Origin: Nocardioides cremeus
Lineage (GTDB): Bacteria; Actinomycetota; Actinomycetes; Propionibacteriales; Nocardioidaceae
Direction: 5' to 3'
Assembly (NCBI RefSeq): GCF_030518195.1
Contig: NZ_JAULSC010000012.1
Span: forward strand, 1-64,000
Length of the DNA stretch: 64,000 nt
Under the pieces are notes generated by a model. The model saw only the letters and a list, made by a program, of their open reading frames with translations. It ran no database searches and was not told where the DNA came from. Position numbers and translations under genes: made by a program. Positions 1-10,709 of this stretch are shown here, piece by piece (the first letter of the stretch is position 1; every line of letters starts with the position of its first letter).

Positions 1-66
1 AACTGGAAGCAGGCCCTCGCCCAACTCGCGATCGCCTACCCCGACCGCATCAACCCCCACCTGTAA
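1..66 (+). CDS. C-terminal end of a probable IS256 (mutator-type) transposase, partial
   Basis: An open frame enters from the left edge and stops with TAA at 64-66, leaving 21 residues (NWKQALAQLAIAYPDRINPHL minus the last residue shown as NWKQALAQLAIAYPDRINPH). The W..AL.QLAI.Y..RI pattern resembles the extreme C-terminus of actinobacterial mutator-family transposases. The sequence just downstream looks like a terminal inverted repeat, which supports this. The fragment is too short for certainty; any other C-terminus is possible. Confidence 0.45.
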   Translation, partial: NWKQALAQLAIAYPDRINPHL

Positions 67-118
67 GCCCAACTCAAAGTAAAGAGATCGGCCGCCTTAC
101 ACAGAAAAGTTGACACGC
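1..118 (+). mobile_element. right end of a probable IS256-family insertion sequence
   Basis: After the transposase stop there are about 50 bases that include TTACACAGAAAAGTTGACAC at 97-116. This resembles the ends of actinobacterial IS256 elements, which often carry a TTACACA...TTGACAC motif. The HNH/DUF222 frame begins directly inside this end, as expected if the element landed in that gene. The left end and the target duplication lie outside the window, so the exact boundary is inferred. Confidence 0.45.
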
Positions 119-1291
119 TCCCTCGCTGCCCGTCAGGCCAGGCTGACCGCGCACCTCGACGACCTGCAGCCCGACGCCTCCGACCGCTCGGTCGGTGCGC
201 AGGTGGCGCTGGCGCGTCACGAGTCACCGCACCGTGGGGGTCGGTTGCTGTCGTTGGCCTGCACCCTGGTCGACGACCTGCCTCACGTCCTGGCGGCTCT
301 CGACGACGGGCTCATCAACGAACACCGCGCCGAGATCCTCAGCACCGAAGCCGACCACGTCCACTCCGCCCTGCGCCCGGACTACGACACCGCCCTCGGC
401 GAGCTGCTGGCCACCAGCGCACCCCTGGGCGACCGGGCGCTGCGCCTGGCCGCGCAACGCATCGCGATGCGCCTCGACGACCACGCCGCCACCCGCCGCC
501 GCGAACGCGCCCACCGCAACCGCCACCTCACCAGCTGGCGCCGAGACGACGGCACCACCCAGATCACCGCGATCGTCTCCGACGTCCACGCCAGCGCGAT
601 CATGCAGTCCCTGCACCAACGCGCCGCCCAGCTCAAGACCCAACCCGACGAGGACCGCTCGACCGCCCAGATCGTGGCCGACCTGTTCGTCTCCCGCCTC
701 ACCGGCCAAACCACCGCCACCGCCAGCCCCGTCGCGATCAACCTCGTGATGTCTGCCGAGACCCTCCTCGGCGACGGGGACGAACCGGCGGAGGTGGTGC
801 CGATGTACGGCGGCGCCGGCGGACCCATACCCGCCTCCGTCGCCCGCAAGCTCGTCACCTGCGCCCCCGAGATGGGCACCCGGATCCGGCGCCTCTTCGC
901 CGACACCGACCAGCTCGTCGCCATGGAATCCACCTCGCGGACCTTCGACGGACTGCTGCGCCAGTTCATCACCCTGCGCGACCGCACCTGTCGCACCCCG
1001 TGGTGCAACGCCGCCATCGCCCAGCACGACCACATCACCCCCGACCAGGCCGGCGGCCCCACCAGCACCCCCAACGGCCAAGGCCTCTGCACCGCCTGCA
1101 ACCAGCTCAAGGAAGAACCCGGCTGGCACCACCGCGTCCTGCACCACTACGACCTCGACCCCCACCACGTCGAGATCACCTCACCCGCCGGACAGACCGC
1201 CCACTCCCGCGCCCCCGACCCACCCGGACGCATCCCACCCGAACCCACCTGGGTAGAGCAGTCACCCGGCCACTGGGTCCTCAGCGCCTGA
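110..1291 (+). CDS. DUF222 / HNH endonuclease-like protein, probably 5'-truncated
   Basis: The 393 residues cover most of a DUF222 region (residues about 25-240) followed by a C-terminal HNH module: Cys294 and Cys299 of a CxxxxC pair, a DHI motif, then GLCTACNQLK. Such proteins are multicopy in Nocardioidaceae, are often linked to mobile DNA, and have no settled function; nuclease activity is inferred from the HNH fold. The only upstream start is TTG at 110, which lies inside the putative IS end and has no clear ribosome site. Family members usually carry several dozen more N-terminal residues. The gene is therefore probably an IS-disrupted remnant, and expression is doubtful. Confidence 0.7.
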   Translation: MTRSLAARQARLTAHLDDLQPDASDRSVGAQVALARHESPHRGGRLLSLACTLVDDLPHVLAALDDGLINEHRAEILSTEADHVHSALRPDYDTALGELLATSAPLGDRALRLAAQRIAMRLDDHAATRRRERAHRNRHLTSWRRDDGTTQITAIVSDVHASAIMQSLHQRAAQLKTQPDEDRSTAQIVADLFVSRLTGQTTATASPVAINLVMSAETLLGDGDEPAEVVPMYGGAGGPIPASVARKLVTCAPEMGTRIRRLFADTDQLVAMESTSRTFDGLLRQFITLRDRTCRTPWCNAAIAQHDHITPDQAGGPTSTPNGQGLCTACNQLKEEPGWHHRVLHHYDLDPHHVEITSPAGQTAHSRAPDPPGRIPPEPTWVEQSPGHWVLSA

Positions 1292-1337
1292 CCCGACGAG
1301 GCGCTACGCTGCGCCCACCCTCGACTCGGGAGGCACC

Positions 1338-1907
1338 ATGGGCGGCACACTGCGCTGGATCAAGCGCCGCGCCTGGTCGCTCGCGGTGGCCGGCGCCCTG
1401 GTGCTGGCCCTCGGCAGCACCGCGTGGTGGGTCACCCACCCCGACGTCTTCGACGAGGCCAGGGGCTTCGGCGTCGGCGGCAAGGGCTTCCCCGCCGGCG
1501 GGACGTGGTACTTCGGGGCTGTCATCACCCCGGAGCGCGACGAGCGCCGCACCCTGGAGCTCAAGTCAGCGACACCGGTCGTCCGCTCCGACACCGCCGA
1601 CGCAGAGCTCGAGGTGTTCCTCTGCGAGGTCGATCCCGAAGCAGAGGTTGCCGGCGTCGGCGCCCAGAGGCGGGAGCCGACCAACATCTGCCGGGTCTTC
1701 GAGCCCGTCAGCGACGGGATGCGCTTCCTGACCGGCGGAGGCGAGCCTCGACACGAGCTCATCCTGCGCGTGCGCACGACCCAGCCGGGCGTGGTCCGGG
1801 TCGAGGGCATCGAGGTGTCCTACCGCGACGGCCTGCGCCGCGGCACCCAAGTGACCGGTGCCGACGTGACCGTGCGGGCCCCGGCCGACCGCTCACGTCA
1901 GAGGTAG
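1338..1907 (+). CDS. hypothetical membrane-anchored or secreted protein
   Basis: The 189-residue protein starts at an ATG preceded by GGGAGG with good spacing. A basic N-terminus (RWIKRR) is followed by one hydrophobic segment at residues 13-30, consistent with an uncleaved signal anchor or signal peptide without a lipobox. The remainder is a polar, probably beta-rich extracytoplasmic domain with two cysteines (in LCEV and NICR) that could form a disulfide. No family is recognised. The gene converges on the next one, and their 3' ends overlap by 10 bp (1898-1907). Confidence 0.6.
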   Translation: MGGTLRWIKRRAWSLAVAGALVLALGSTAWWVTHPDVFDEARGFGVGGKGFPAGGTWYFGAVITPERDERRTLELKSATPVVRSDTADAELEVFLCEVDPEAEVAGVGAQRREPTNICRVFEPVSDGMRFLTGGGEPRHELILRVRTTQPGVVRVEGIEVSYRDGLRRGTQVTGADVTVRAPADRSRQR

Positions 1908-2458
1908 CCCCAGTCGGTCAGCACGGCCTCGCAGAAGTCGTCGTTGGTGCCGGTCGACCCGAAGATCAGCTCCCGCGAGATCTCCTCGAAGGTCTCCGCG
2001 TCGACCATGATCTCGAACCTGACCTGGCCCGAGTTCTTGGCGATGAGCCGACCGTCGTCGCCGTACAGACGAGCGCCCCCGGTCCCGAGGAAGACGATCG
2101 TCAGGGTGCCGTCGCCGTTGTCGGTGACCGACTGGTCCTTGCCCAGCGTGTTGGGCTGGATGTCGGTGGCCGTCTGACCGGTGGCCAGGTCGGTCAGGAT
2201 GGTCCGCACCCTGACGTGCTCGAGGTAGTAGGCCTCGCTGTCCGGGCCCCGGGTGTTGACCTGGTAGCGGACATCGGCGACCCCCTCGACCAGGACATCG
2301 ATGCCCGCTCCGCAGAAGTCGTCGTCGACGAACGAGAAGTCGTCCTGGAAGCTCTCGCGCTCCACGACCTTGGCCGATGCCGGTGCCCCGGCGACGGCCA
2401 CGAGCGTGCAGGCGAGCAGCACGCCCAGCAGGGCGCGCAGAAGAGGTGGGGTGGTCAT
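1898..2458 (-). CDS. hypothetical secreted protein
   Basis: The 186-residue protein starts at the ATG at 2458, which follows a GGGAG ribosome site; a longer frame to 2512 adds an N-terminus that does not look like a signal peptide. Residues 1-29 form a typical Sec signal peptide ending in ASA, with no lipid-anchored cysteine. The mature part is a beta-strand-rich domain with two DDFC motifs, one near each end, suggesting a disulfide that closes the domain. No family is recognised. Confidence 0.6.
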   Translation of the reverse strand: MTTPPLLRALLGVLLACTLVAVAGAPASAKVVERESFQDDFSFVDDDFCGAGIDVLVEGVADVRYQVNTRGPDSEAYYLEHVRVRTILTDLATGQTATDIQPNTLGKDQSVTDNGDGTLTIVFLGTGGARLYGDDGRLIAKNSGQVRFEIMVDAETFEEISRELIFGSTGTNDDFCEAVLTDWGYL

Positions 2459-2570
2459 GGCTGTCTCCCTCGTCGATCGTGGTCGAGCACTCGGCCACAG
2501 CTCCTGACCCACCGAAACTAGACCCGCGGGCCGACCGGCCGGAATGCCCCAGGCTGGGGAGATCGAGCGG

Positions 2571-3065
2571 CTACAGCTCCTCGAGGATCGCCCGCCGCGC
2601 CCGCTCGTGCTCCTCGTCGCTGACCAGCCCCTCGGCGCGCAGCTTGTCGAGCTCGCGCAGCCGGTCGGCCGTCGAGCGGCCCGCGGTCGGCGCCGGGATC
2701 GGCGTCGTCGGCCGGCCCCGCAGGTTGGAGGCCAGGTACGTCGCCTCGAAGCCGTCGTCGCTGAGCAGCGTCATCGCCGTGGCGTCGCGCTCGCTCATCC
2801 CCGCCTCGCGGGCCATCCGCTGGGCGGTGGTGACCCGCCAGATGGTGCCTGCGACGCCGAGCACGACGGCGACCACGAAGAGAAGCACGAACAGCCCCTC
2901 GAACCCGCCGCCGCCGGCCCCCGACGGACCGAACCCGGAGGGGTAGCTGCGGGTCCACTCACCCCCGGAGTAGGTGCAGGTCGGCAGGTCGCCGTTGGCG
3001 TTCGTGCGGAAGCACTTGGCGGGCGGATCATCCGGGCCCGAGAAGGCCAGCAGCACCGAGATCAT
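2571..3065 (-). CDS. SHOCT-domain single-pass membrane protein
   Basis: The 164-residue protein has a short N-terminal extracytoplasmic part with two cysteines, a glycine-rich linker, one transmembrane helix at about residues 58-78 and a cytoplasmic tail. The last 30 residues match the SHOCT pattern (LRELDKLRAEGLVSDEEHERARRAIL), here with motif DRLRELDKLRAEGLVSDEE as the core. SHOCT domains are short helical modules thought to mediate oligomerisation. The start is supported by a -10 hexamer TAGGCT six bases before the ATG, so the mRNA is probably leaderless. The substrate or partner is unknown. Confidence 0.65.
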   Translation of the reverse strand: MISVLLAFSGPDDPPAKCFRTNANGDLPTCTYSGGEWTRSYPSGFGPSGAGGGGFEGLFVLLFVVAVVLGVAGTIWRVTTAQRMAREAGMSERDATAMTLLSDDGFEATYLASNLRGRPTTPIPAPTAGRSTADRLRELDKLRAEGLVSDEEHERARRAILEEL

Positions 3066-3071
3066 GGCCGC

Positions 3072-3077
3072 AGCCTA
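3072..3077 (-). promoter_or_regulatory. -10 element TAGGCT of the SHOCT gene, overlapping the hrpB stop
   Basis: TAGGCT lies six bases before the ATG at 3065, so transcription would begin at or next to the start codon. Its first three bases are the TAG stop codon of hrpB (3075-3077). No -35 element is recognisable. Confidence 0.5.
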
Positions 3078-5579
3078 GGTGCCCTCGCGCCGTTTCGTGC
3101 GCGCCGTCGCCGGGGCGCTCCACGGGTCCTCCGGCCAGGGGTGTCGGGGGTAGCGCCCGCGCATCTCGCCCCGCACCGCCGGGTAGGCCGACTCCCAGAA
3201 CGACGCCAGGTCGGCGGTCACCGCCAGCGGCCGCCGAGCCGGCGACAGCAGGTGCAGCAGCAGCGGCACCCGTCCGTCGGCGAGCCGGGGTGTGCTCGCC
3301 CAGCCGAAGACCTCCTGCAGCTTCACCGCCAGCACCGGCTGCTGGGCGTCGGCGTAGTCGACGCGCACCGACGACCCGCTCGGTACGGCGACCCGCTCCG
3401 GCGCCAGCTCGTCGAGGCGGGCGGCCTCGGGCCAGGGCAGCAGCCCCCGCAGCCCCGACGGCACGTCGAGCCGGGCCAGGTCGCGCCCCGACCGCACCCG
3501 CGACAGGTCGAGCCAGCTGTCCAACCCCTCGAGCAGCGCCTCGTCACCCACGTCGGGCCACGGCTCCCCCAGCGCCGCGTGCAGGAACGCCAGCCGGGCC
3601 CGCAGCTCGCGGGCCGACTCCTTCCACGGCAGGGCGGCCAGCCCGTCGCGGCGCAGGCCCTCACGCACCGCCGCACCCACGGCCTCGACCGGCGGCTCGG
3701 CCAGCGGCGCCGAGGCCAGCTCTATCGCCCCCAGCCGGGTCACCCGCCGGGCGACCACGCGGCCGTCGCGCCAGACGACCTCGTCGTCCTCGCCCCACCG
3801 CGCGGCCGCTGCCTCGAGCGCCAGGTCGGCATCGATCGGGGCCGCCGAGCGCACCCGCGCCTCCCGCTCCCCCGCCCGCCGGTCGACGTCGGCCACCGCC
3901 AGCCACTCCAGCCCGGCCAGCGCCGACTCGCCACGTGGCAGCACCGCGCCCGTGCCGCCCACCATCAGGTACGCCGCCCCGCCGGGGCGACGGCGCGCCA
4001 CCCGGTCGGGGTGCGCCAGGGCCACCACGAGGCCCACCGCCAGGTCGTCGGTCAGCTGCTCGGCCGGGCGGGGTGCCCTCTCGACGTACCCGTTCAACCG
4101 CTGCACCGCGGCCTTCCACGGCCCCGACCCGGGGCCGCCGCGGCGCAGCTGGCGCAGCCCGGCGACCAGGTCGCCCCCGGGCGGGCGGACGTCCTCCGAC
4201 AGCATCGCCACCACCTCGGCGGCCCGCCGGGCCCCGACCAGCGCGGCGCCGTCGAGCAGCGCCCGGGCCAGCCTCGGGTCGACCGGCACGGCCGCGACCT
4301 CGCGCCCGCGGTCGGTGACCTGGCCCGAGCCGTCCACGGCACCCAGGTCGGCCAGGGTGGCGCGGGCCGTGGCCAGCGCCGGCGCCGGCGGCGCGTCCAG
4401 CAGCGCCAGCCCGGAGCCGTCGGGGCTGCCCCACACCGCCAGCTCGAGCGCCAGCCCGGTCAGGTCGGCGACGGCGATCTCGGGCTCGGGGTGCTCGGGC
4501 AGGTGCGCGTGCTCGGCCTCCGACCAGCACGGGTGCACCCGGCCCGGGCCCTCACGACCGGCACGGCCGGCGCGCTGCGCGGCAGCGGCCCGCGAGACCC
4601 GCACGGTCACCAGCCCGGCGAGCCCGCGACGGTGGTCGGTGCGCGGCTCGCGCGACAGCCCGGCGTCGACGACCGAGCGGACCCCGGGCACCGTCAGCGA
4701 CGACTCCGCCACCGCGGTCGATACGACGACGCGGCGGCGCGGCCCCGGGCTCAGCGCCAGGTCCTGCTGCTCCCCCGGCAACCGGCCGTGCAACGGCCGC
4801 ACGTCGGCCTCGACCCCGGCCAGGCGGCGTACGACGCCGTCGACCTCGGCGACGCCGGGCACGAACACCAGCACGTCGCCGTCTCCCTCGGCCAGGGCCG
4901 CGCGGGTGGTGGCCGCGACGTGGTCGAGGAACCCCGGCGTCACGCCCCGGTCGTCCACCCGCAGCACGCCGGGCGGCAGGGGCCCCCAGCGCCGCTCGAC
5001 GGGGTGCAGGGCTCCGGGCACGTCGACCACCGGCACCGCGGGGTCGCCGAGCAGCGCGGCCGTGCGCTCGGCCTCAACGGTCGCCGACATCGCGACCAGC
5101 AGCAGGTCCTCGCGCAGCACCGAGCGCACGTCGACGAGCAGCGCGAGGGTCAGGTCGGCGTCGAGCTGGCGCTCGTGCACCTCGTCGAGCACCACCGCAC
5201 CGACACCGGGCAGCTCGGGGTCGCGCTGCAGCCGGCGCAGGAGCAGCCCGGTGGTGACCACCTCGATGCGGGTCGCCGCCGACGTACGCCGCTCGCCGCG
5301 CACCGCGTAGCCCACGGTCTGCCCCACGGGCTCGCCGAGCAGCGACGCGAGCCGGCGGGCCGCGGCCCGCGCCGCGATGCGCCGCGGCTGGGTCACCACG
5401 ACCCGGCCCTCGCAGAGCAGGGCCACCGCGGGCGGCACCATCGTGGTCTTGCCGGTGCCCGGGGGCGCCTGCACGACCGCGCTACCGCGCTCGCGGAGCG
5501 CCGTCCGGAGCGCGTCCAGCCCGCCGACGACCGGCAGGTCGGGCGGGTCGGCGAGCAGCCGCTGCAGCGCGTCGCTCAG
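3075..5579 (-). CDS. hrpB: ATP-dependent helicase HrpB (DEAH family)
   Basis: This is a DEAH/RHA-type helicase. It has Walker [10 protein letters not shown], the DEVH Walker B (VVLDEVHERQL), motif III SAT (AMSATV), a helicase C-terminal domain with QRAGRAGREGPGR, and a C-terminal HrpB-specific domain that includes the segment LPWPEAARLDELAPE. The conventional GTG start at 5474 falls only four residues before Walker A, which is too short for the family. The open frame continues upstream to a CTG at 5579, preceded by AGGAG with 7-base spacing; this gives 834 residues and a normal N-terminus (LSDALQRLLADPPDLPVVGG), and lies one base past the pyrC stop. The gene is thus cotranscribed with pyrC. 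Its RNA substrate is unknown. Confidence 0.88.
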   Translation of the reverse strand: MSDALQRLLADPPDLPVVGGLDALRTALRERGSAVVQAPPGTGKTTMVPPAVALLCEGRVVVTQPRRIAARAAARRLASLLGEPVGQTVGYAVRGERRTSAATRIEVVTTGLLLRRLQRDPELPGVGAVVLDEVHERQLDADLTLALLVDVRSVLREDLLLVAMSATVEAERTAALLGDPAVPVVDVPGALHPVERRWGPLPPGVLRVDDRGVTPGFLDHVAATTRAALAEGDGDVLVFVPGVAEVDGVVRRLAGVEADVRPLHGRLPGEQQDLALSPGPRRRVVVSTAVAESSLTVPGVRSVVDAGLSREPRTDHRRGLAGLVTVRVSRAAAAQRAGRAGREGPGRVHPCWSEAEHAHLPEHPEPEIAVADLTGLALELAVWGSPDGSGLALLDAPPAPALATARATLADLGAVDGSGQVTDRGREVAAVPVDPRLARALLDGAALVGARRAAEVVAMLSEDVRPPGGDLVAGLRQLRRGGPGSGPWKAAVQRLNGYVERAPRPAEQLTDDLAVGLVVALAHPDRVARRRPGGAAYLMVGGTGAVLPRGESALAGLEWLAVADVDRRAGEREARVRSAAPIDADLALEAAAARWGEDDEVVWRDGRVVARRVTRLGAIELASAPLAEPPVEAVGAAVREGLRRDGLAALPWKESARELRARLAFLHAALGEPWPDVGDEALLEGLDSWLDLSRVRSGRDLARLDVPSGLRGLLPWPEAARLDELAPERVAVPSGSSVRVDYADAQQPVLAVKLQEVFGWASTPRLADGRVPLLLHLLSPARRPLAVTADLASFWESAYPAVRGEMRGRYPRHPWPEDPWSAPATARTKRREGT

Positions 5580-5580
5580 G

Positions 5581-6884
5581 TCAGTGCTCCTGCACCAGCG
5601 ACCCGTCGAGCACGGTGGGCCGACCGCGCAGCAGCGTGTGGCGCACCGAGGCGCCGAACGTGCGACCGTGCCACGGGTTGTTGCGCGAGAGCGAGACCGA
5701 GGCGTCGCGGTCGACGGTCACGTCGGCGGAGGGGTCGACCAGCACGATGTTGGCCGGCGCACCCACCTCGAGCCCGCGCCCCTGGCCCTTGAGCCCGGCG
5801 ATGGCGGCGGGGGTCGTCGACATCACCCGGGCGACGTCGGCCCACGTCATCAGGCCGGTCTCGACCATCACCGAGGCCACCACCGGCAGCGCCGTCTCGA
5901 GCCCGAGCATGCCGAAGGCGGCGTCGACGAAGGCGTGCTCCTTGTCGTGGCGCGCGTGCGGCGCGTGGTCGGTGGCCACCGCGTCGATCGTGCCGTCGGC
6001 GAGCGCGACGCGCAGCGCCTCGACGTCCTCGGCCGGGCGCAGCGGCGGGTTGACCTTGTACGTCGGGTCGTAGTCGCCGAGCAGGTCGGTGGTCAGCAGC
6101 AGGTGGTGCGGGGTCACCTCGGCGGTCACCGCGATCCCCTGCGACCTCGCCCAGCGCAGCACCTCGACGGTGCCGGCGGTGGAGGCGTGCGCGACGTGCA
6201 CCCGCGAGCCGGTGTGGCGCGCGAGCATCACGTCGCGGGCCACGATGACCTCCTCGGCGACACCGGGCCAGCCCGGCAGCCCGAGGCGGCCCGACAGCTC
6301 GCCCTCGTGGCAGCACGACTGCGGCCCGGCGAGGTCGGGGTCCTGGGCGTGCTGGCTGACCACCCCGCCGAACGCCTTGACGTACTCGAGCGCGCGCCGC
6401 ATGACACGCGGGTTCGCGACGCAGCGTCCGTCGTCGGAGAAGACCCGCACCCGGGCCCGCGAGCGGGCCATCAGGCCCAGCTCGGCGAGCTCCTCGCCGG
6501 CCAGCGCCTTGGTGACCGCGCCGACCGGGTGCACGTCGACCAGCCCTGCGGCTCGGCCCAGGTCGTGGACGCGCTCGGCGGCCTCGGCGGTGTCGGTGAC
6601 CGGGGAGGTGTTGGCCATCGCCAGCACGGCGGTGAACCCGCCCATCGCCGCGGCCCGCGAACCGGTGAGCACCGTCTCGGCGTCCTCGCGACCGGGCTCG
6701 CGCAGGTGGGTGTGCAGGTCGACCAGGCCGGGCAGGGCCACCAGCCCGTCGGCGTCGACGACGCGCGCACCCTCGGCCGAGGGCGACCCGACCTCGGCGA
6801 TGACGCCGTCGACGACGAGCACGTCGGCGCCCTGCTCGCCGAGCAGCGAGGCACCCCGCAGCAGGATCGTGTTCTGCTCGGTCA

Positions 6885-6885
<1 letters not shown>
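5581..6885 (-). CDS. pyrC: dihydroorotase
   Basis: It cyclises carbamoyl aspartate to dihydroorotate, the third step of de novo pyrimidine synthesis. The 434-residue protein is an amidohydrolase-fold enzyme with the metal-binding DLHTHLREPG near residue 57, later metal ligands in SQHAQD and HVAHAST, and the catalytic DHAPH motif. The ATG at 6885 overlaps the pyrB stop as ATGA and is preceded by AGGAG eight bases upstream. It lies in the order pyrR-pyrB-pyrC, as in other actinobacteria, so all are controlled from the pyrR leader. Confidence 0.96.
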
Positions 6886-8476
<1,591 letters not shown>

Positions 8477-8479
<3 letters not shown>

Positions 8480-10243
8480 GCAGTGGGCCGCCGGCAGCCC
8501 GAGCGTGAAGACCGTGCCGGCGCCCAGCTCGGAGCGCAGCGTCACGCTGCCGCCGTGGCGCTCGGCGATGTGGGCGACGGTGACCAGGCCCAGCCCGGTG
8601 CCGGGCTGGCGCAGCGCCGCCGGGTTGCTGCTGCGGTAGAAGGCCCGGAAGAGCCGGCGCTGGTCGTCGTCGCTGATGCCGATCCCGTCGTCGCGGACCT
8701 CGATGACCACCCGGTCGCGCTCGCGCCGGGCGCTGACGCGCACGGTGCCGCCGCGACCGGTGTACTTCACGGCGTTGCTGACCAGGTTGCCCAGCGCCCG
8801 GTCGACCTCGTCGTGGTCACCGGCGACGACCAGGTCGTCGCCCTCGACGTCGACGACCAGCGCCAGGCCCTCAGCCAGGGCGGTGGGGGCGATCAGGGCC
8901 TGCAGGTCGGCGACCACGAGCGCCACGTCGACGTCGCGGGCCACCAGCGGGTGGGTCGGGTCGCTGACCCGGGCCAGCAGGAGCATGTCGTCGACGATCT
9001 GCTGCATCCGCTCGGTGCCCCGGGCCAGCGCCGTGTGGTGGCGCTGCGCCTCGGGCGAGGTGCCGAGGTCCTCGAGCATCTCCAGGTTGCCGGCCACGAC
9101 CGTCAACGGGGTGCGCAGCTCGTGGGTCAGCGTCGCGACGAGCCGGGCCCGCTCCTCGGCCAGCTCCTGCAGCTCGTGCACGACCCGGCGCTCCCGCTCG
9201 AGGGCGTACGCCGTCGCCAGGGCCGCACCCAGGTCGTGGCCGAGCTCGAGCGCCGCTGCCGTCTCCGCGGGCGACCAGGCCGGGTCGCCGGGGCGGCGGG
9301 TCAGCACCAGGAACCCCAGCACCTTCGGGCCGGCCCCGAGCGGCACCCCCAGGAGTCGGGCGGGCCCCAGCCAGGCCAGGCCCTCGCGGGCGGCCTCGAC
9401 CAGCTCCGGCTCCAGCCCGGCGGGCAGGTCGCCGTCGCGGCCGGGGTCGACGACCAGCGCCTCCTGGCGGGCCCACAGCGTCGGCGCGATCCGACGGGCC
9501 ACCTCGCCGACCACGTCGGGCAGCGTCACCGGCGTACCGTCACGCAGCCGCGCCGGGCCACCCGCGGTGCCGTCGCCGTCGGCGACCTGGACCCATGAGG
9601 CCGAGGCCGCGAAGCCCTCGACCAGCGGACGGTGGGTGCTCTCGACGACGTCCTCGAGGGTGCCGTCGGTGCCCAGGGCCGCGCTGCGCACCAGCCCGCG
9701 GGCTCGTTCGGCGTGCTCGACGCGTGCCAGCAGCGCCTCGCGCTCGAGGGTCGTGACCACGGCCCGCTCGGCCTGGGCGGCGTAGCGCTCCAGCAGCCGC
9801 AGCTGCTCGGGCCCGGGCCGGCGCCCCGAGACCGGCTGGTCGACCGACAGGACACCCACCGGGGCCTCGTCGTCGTCGCGCAGCACCGCGAGCAGCCCGT
9901 CGAGCGGGTGCCACGCGTCGGGGCCCTTCCCCGGCTCCTCCAGGGTCACGATCCAGTGCCCGGCCAGGTCGTGCTGGCGCTCGCCGTCGATGAAGTGCAG
10001 GCGGCCCCGGGGCTCGGCGACCTCCAGGACCTCCTCGAGGACCGCGGCCGGGTCGCTGGCCCACGCGTCCTCGTCGAGCTCCTGGGGCCCGGTGTAGGCG
10101 GTGGTGACGAGCTCGTCGCCGATCACCACCGACAGGGCGGCGACCCGGAAGCCGACGAGCTCGGCGACCGACTCGACCATCAGCTGCAGCACGTCGCGCG
10201 CCGACGAGTCCGACCAGCCCGTCCGGTCCCGTGGGTGCAGCAC
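8477..10243 (-). CDS. GAF-domain sensor histidine kinase
   Basis: The 588-residue protein has no obvious transmembrane helix. Two GAF-like regions occupy about residues 20-180 and 200-350. They are followed by a HisKA domain with the phosphorylatable His374 in THELRTPLTVVAGN, then an HATPase module with N-box NLVSNAVKY, DDGIGIS and GTGLGL. It would sense a cytoplasmic signal and phosphorylate a response regulator, but no regulator gene is adjacent, so it is an orphan kinase. The GTG at 10243 is chosen because a TAGGCT hexamer sits seven bases before it; a frame reading upstream to 11092 runs through the neighbouring genes and is not real. Confidence 0.85.
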
Positions 10244-10250
10244 GAGCCGG

Positions 10251-10256
10251 AGCCTA
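10251..10256 (-). promoter_or_regulatory. -10 element TAGGCT of the histidine kinase gene
   Basis: TAGGCT with a 7-base spacer to the GTG at 10243 predicts a leaderless transcript. The -35 zone of this promoter would overlap the -10 of the divergent gene. Confidence 0.5.
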
Positions 10257-10275
10257 GCCCGGTCGGACCCCGCCT

Positions 10276-10281
10276 TAGGCT
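10276..10281 (+). promoter_or_regulatory. -10 element TAGGCT of the PPOX gene
   Basis: TAGGCT with a 7-base spacer to the ATG at 10289, the same arrangement as the divergent kinase promoter; leaderless transcription is inferred. Confidence 0.5.
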
Positions 10282-10288
10282 GGATTCC

Positions 10289-10708
10289 ATGACCTCCGCT
10301 CCCCTGCCCGACGACGTTGTCGACCTGCTGCGTCGACCCAACCCGAGCGTCGTGGCGACGCTGCGCAAGGACGGCACGCCCGTCACGGTGCCCACCTGGT
10401 ACCTCCTGGAGACCGAGGGCCCCCGCGCCGGCACCGTGCTGGTGAACATGGACGACACCCGGGTGCGTCTCGGGCACCTGCGCCGCGACCCCCGTCTGAG
10501 CCTCTCGGTGCTCGACGCGGAGAGCTGGTACACCCACGTGACCCTGATCGGCGAGGTCGTCGAGATCCAGCCCGACGAGGGCCTGGTCGACATCGACCGG
10601 CTCTCCCAGCACTACGCCGGTCGCGCCTACCCCGACCGCGAGTCGCCGCGCACCAGCGCCTGGATGCGCATCGACCGCTGGCACGGCTGGGGCAAGGCGA
10701 AGGACTGA
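10289..10708 (+). CDS. PPOX-class (pyridoxamine 5'-phosphate oxidase fold) flavin/F420-dependent protein
   Basis: The 139-residue protein begins with a short helix and then VVATLRKDGTPVTVPTWY, the typical first strand pair of the split-barrel PPOX family. It continues with the RVRLGHLRRDPRLSLSVLD segment that usually lines the cofactor site, and TLIGEVVEI. Members bind FMN, F420 or haem; the actinobacterial context favours F420, but that is not shown by the sequence. It is divergent from the kinase and convergent with the quinone reductase gene, one base apart. Confidence 0.85.
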   Translation: MTSAPLPDDVVDLLRRPNPSVVATLRKDGTPVTVPTWYLLETEGPRAGTVLVNMDDTRVRLGHLRRDPRLSLSVLDAESWYTHVTLIGEVVEIQPDEGLVDIDRLSQHYAGRAYPDRESPRTSAWMRIDRWHGWGKAKD

Positions 10709-10709
10709 C

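Noticed and set aside
2544..5792. A 1082-codon plus-strand ORF
   Set aside because: It is antisense to the SHOCT gene, hrpB and the end of pyrC, with Arg/Pro/Gly-rich shadow composition.
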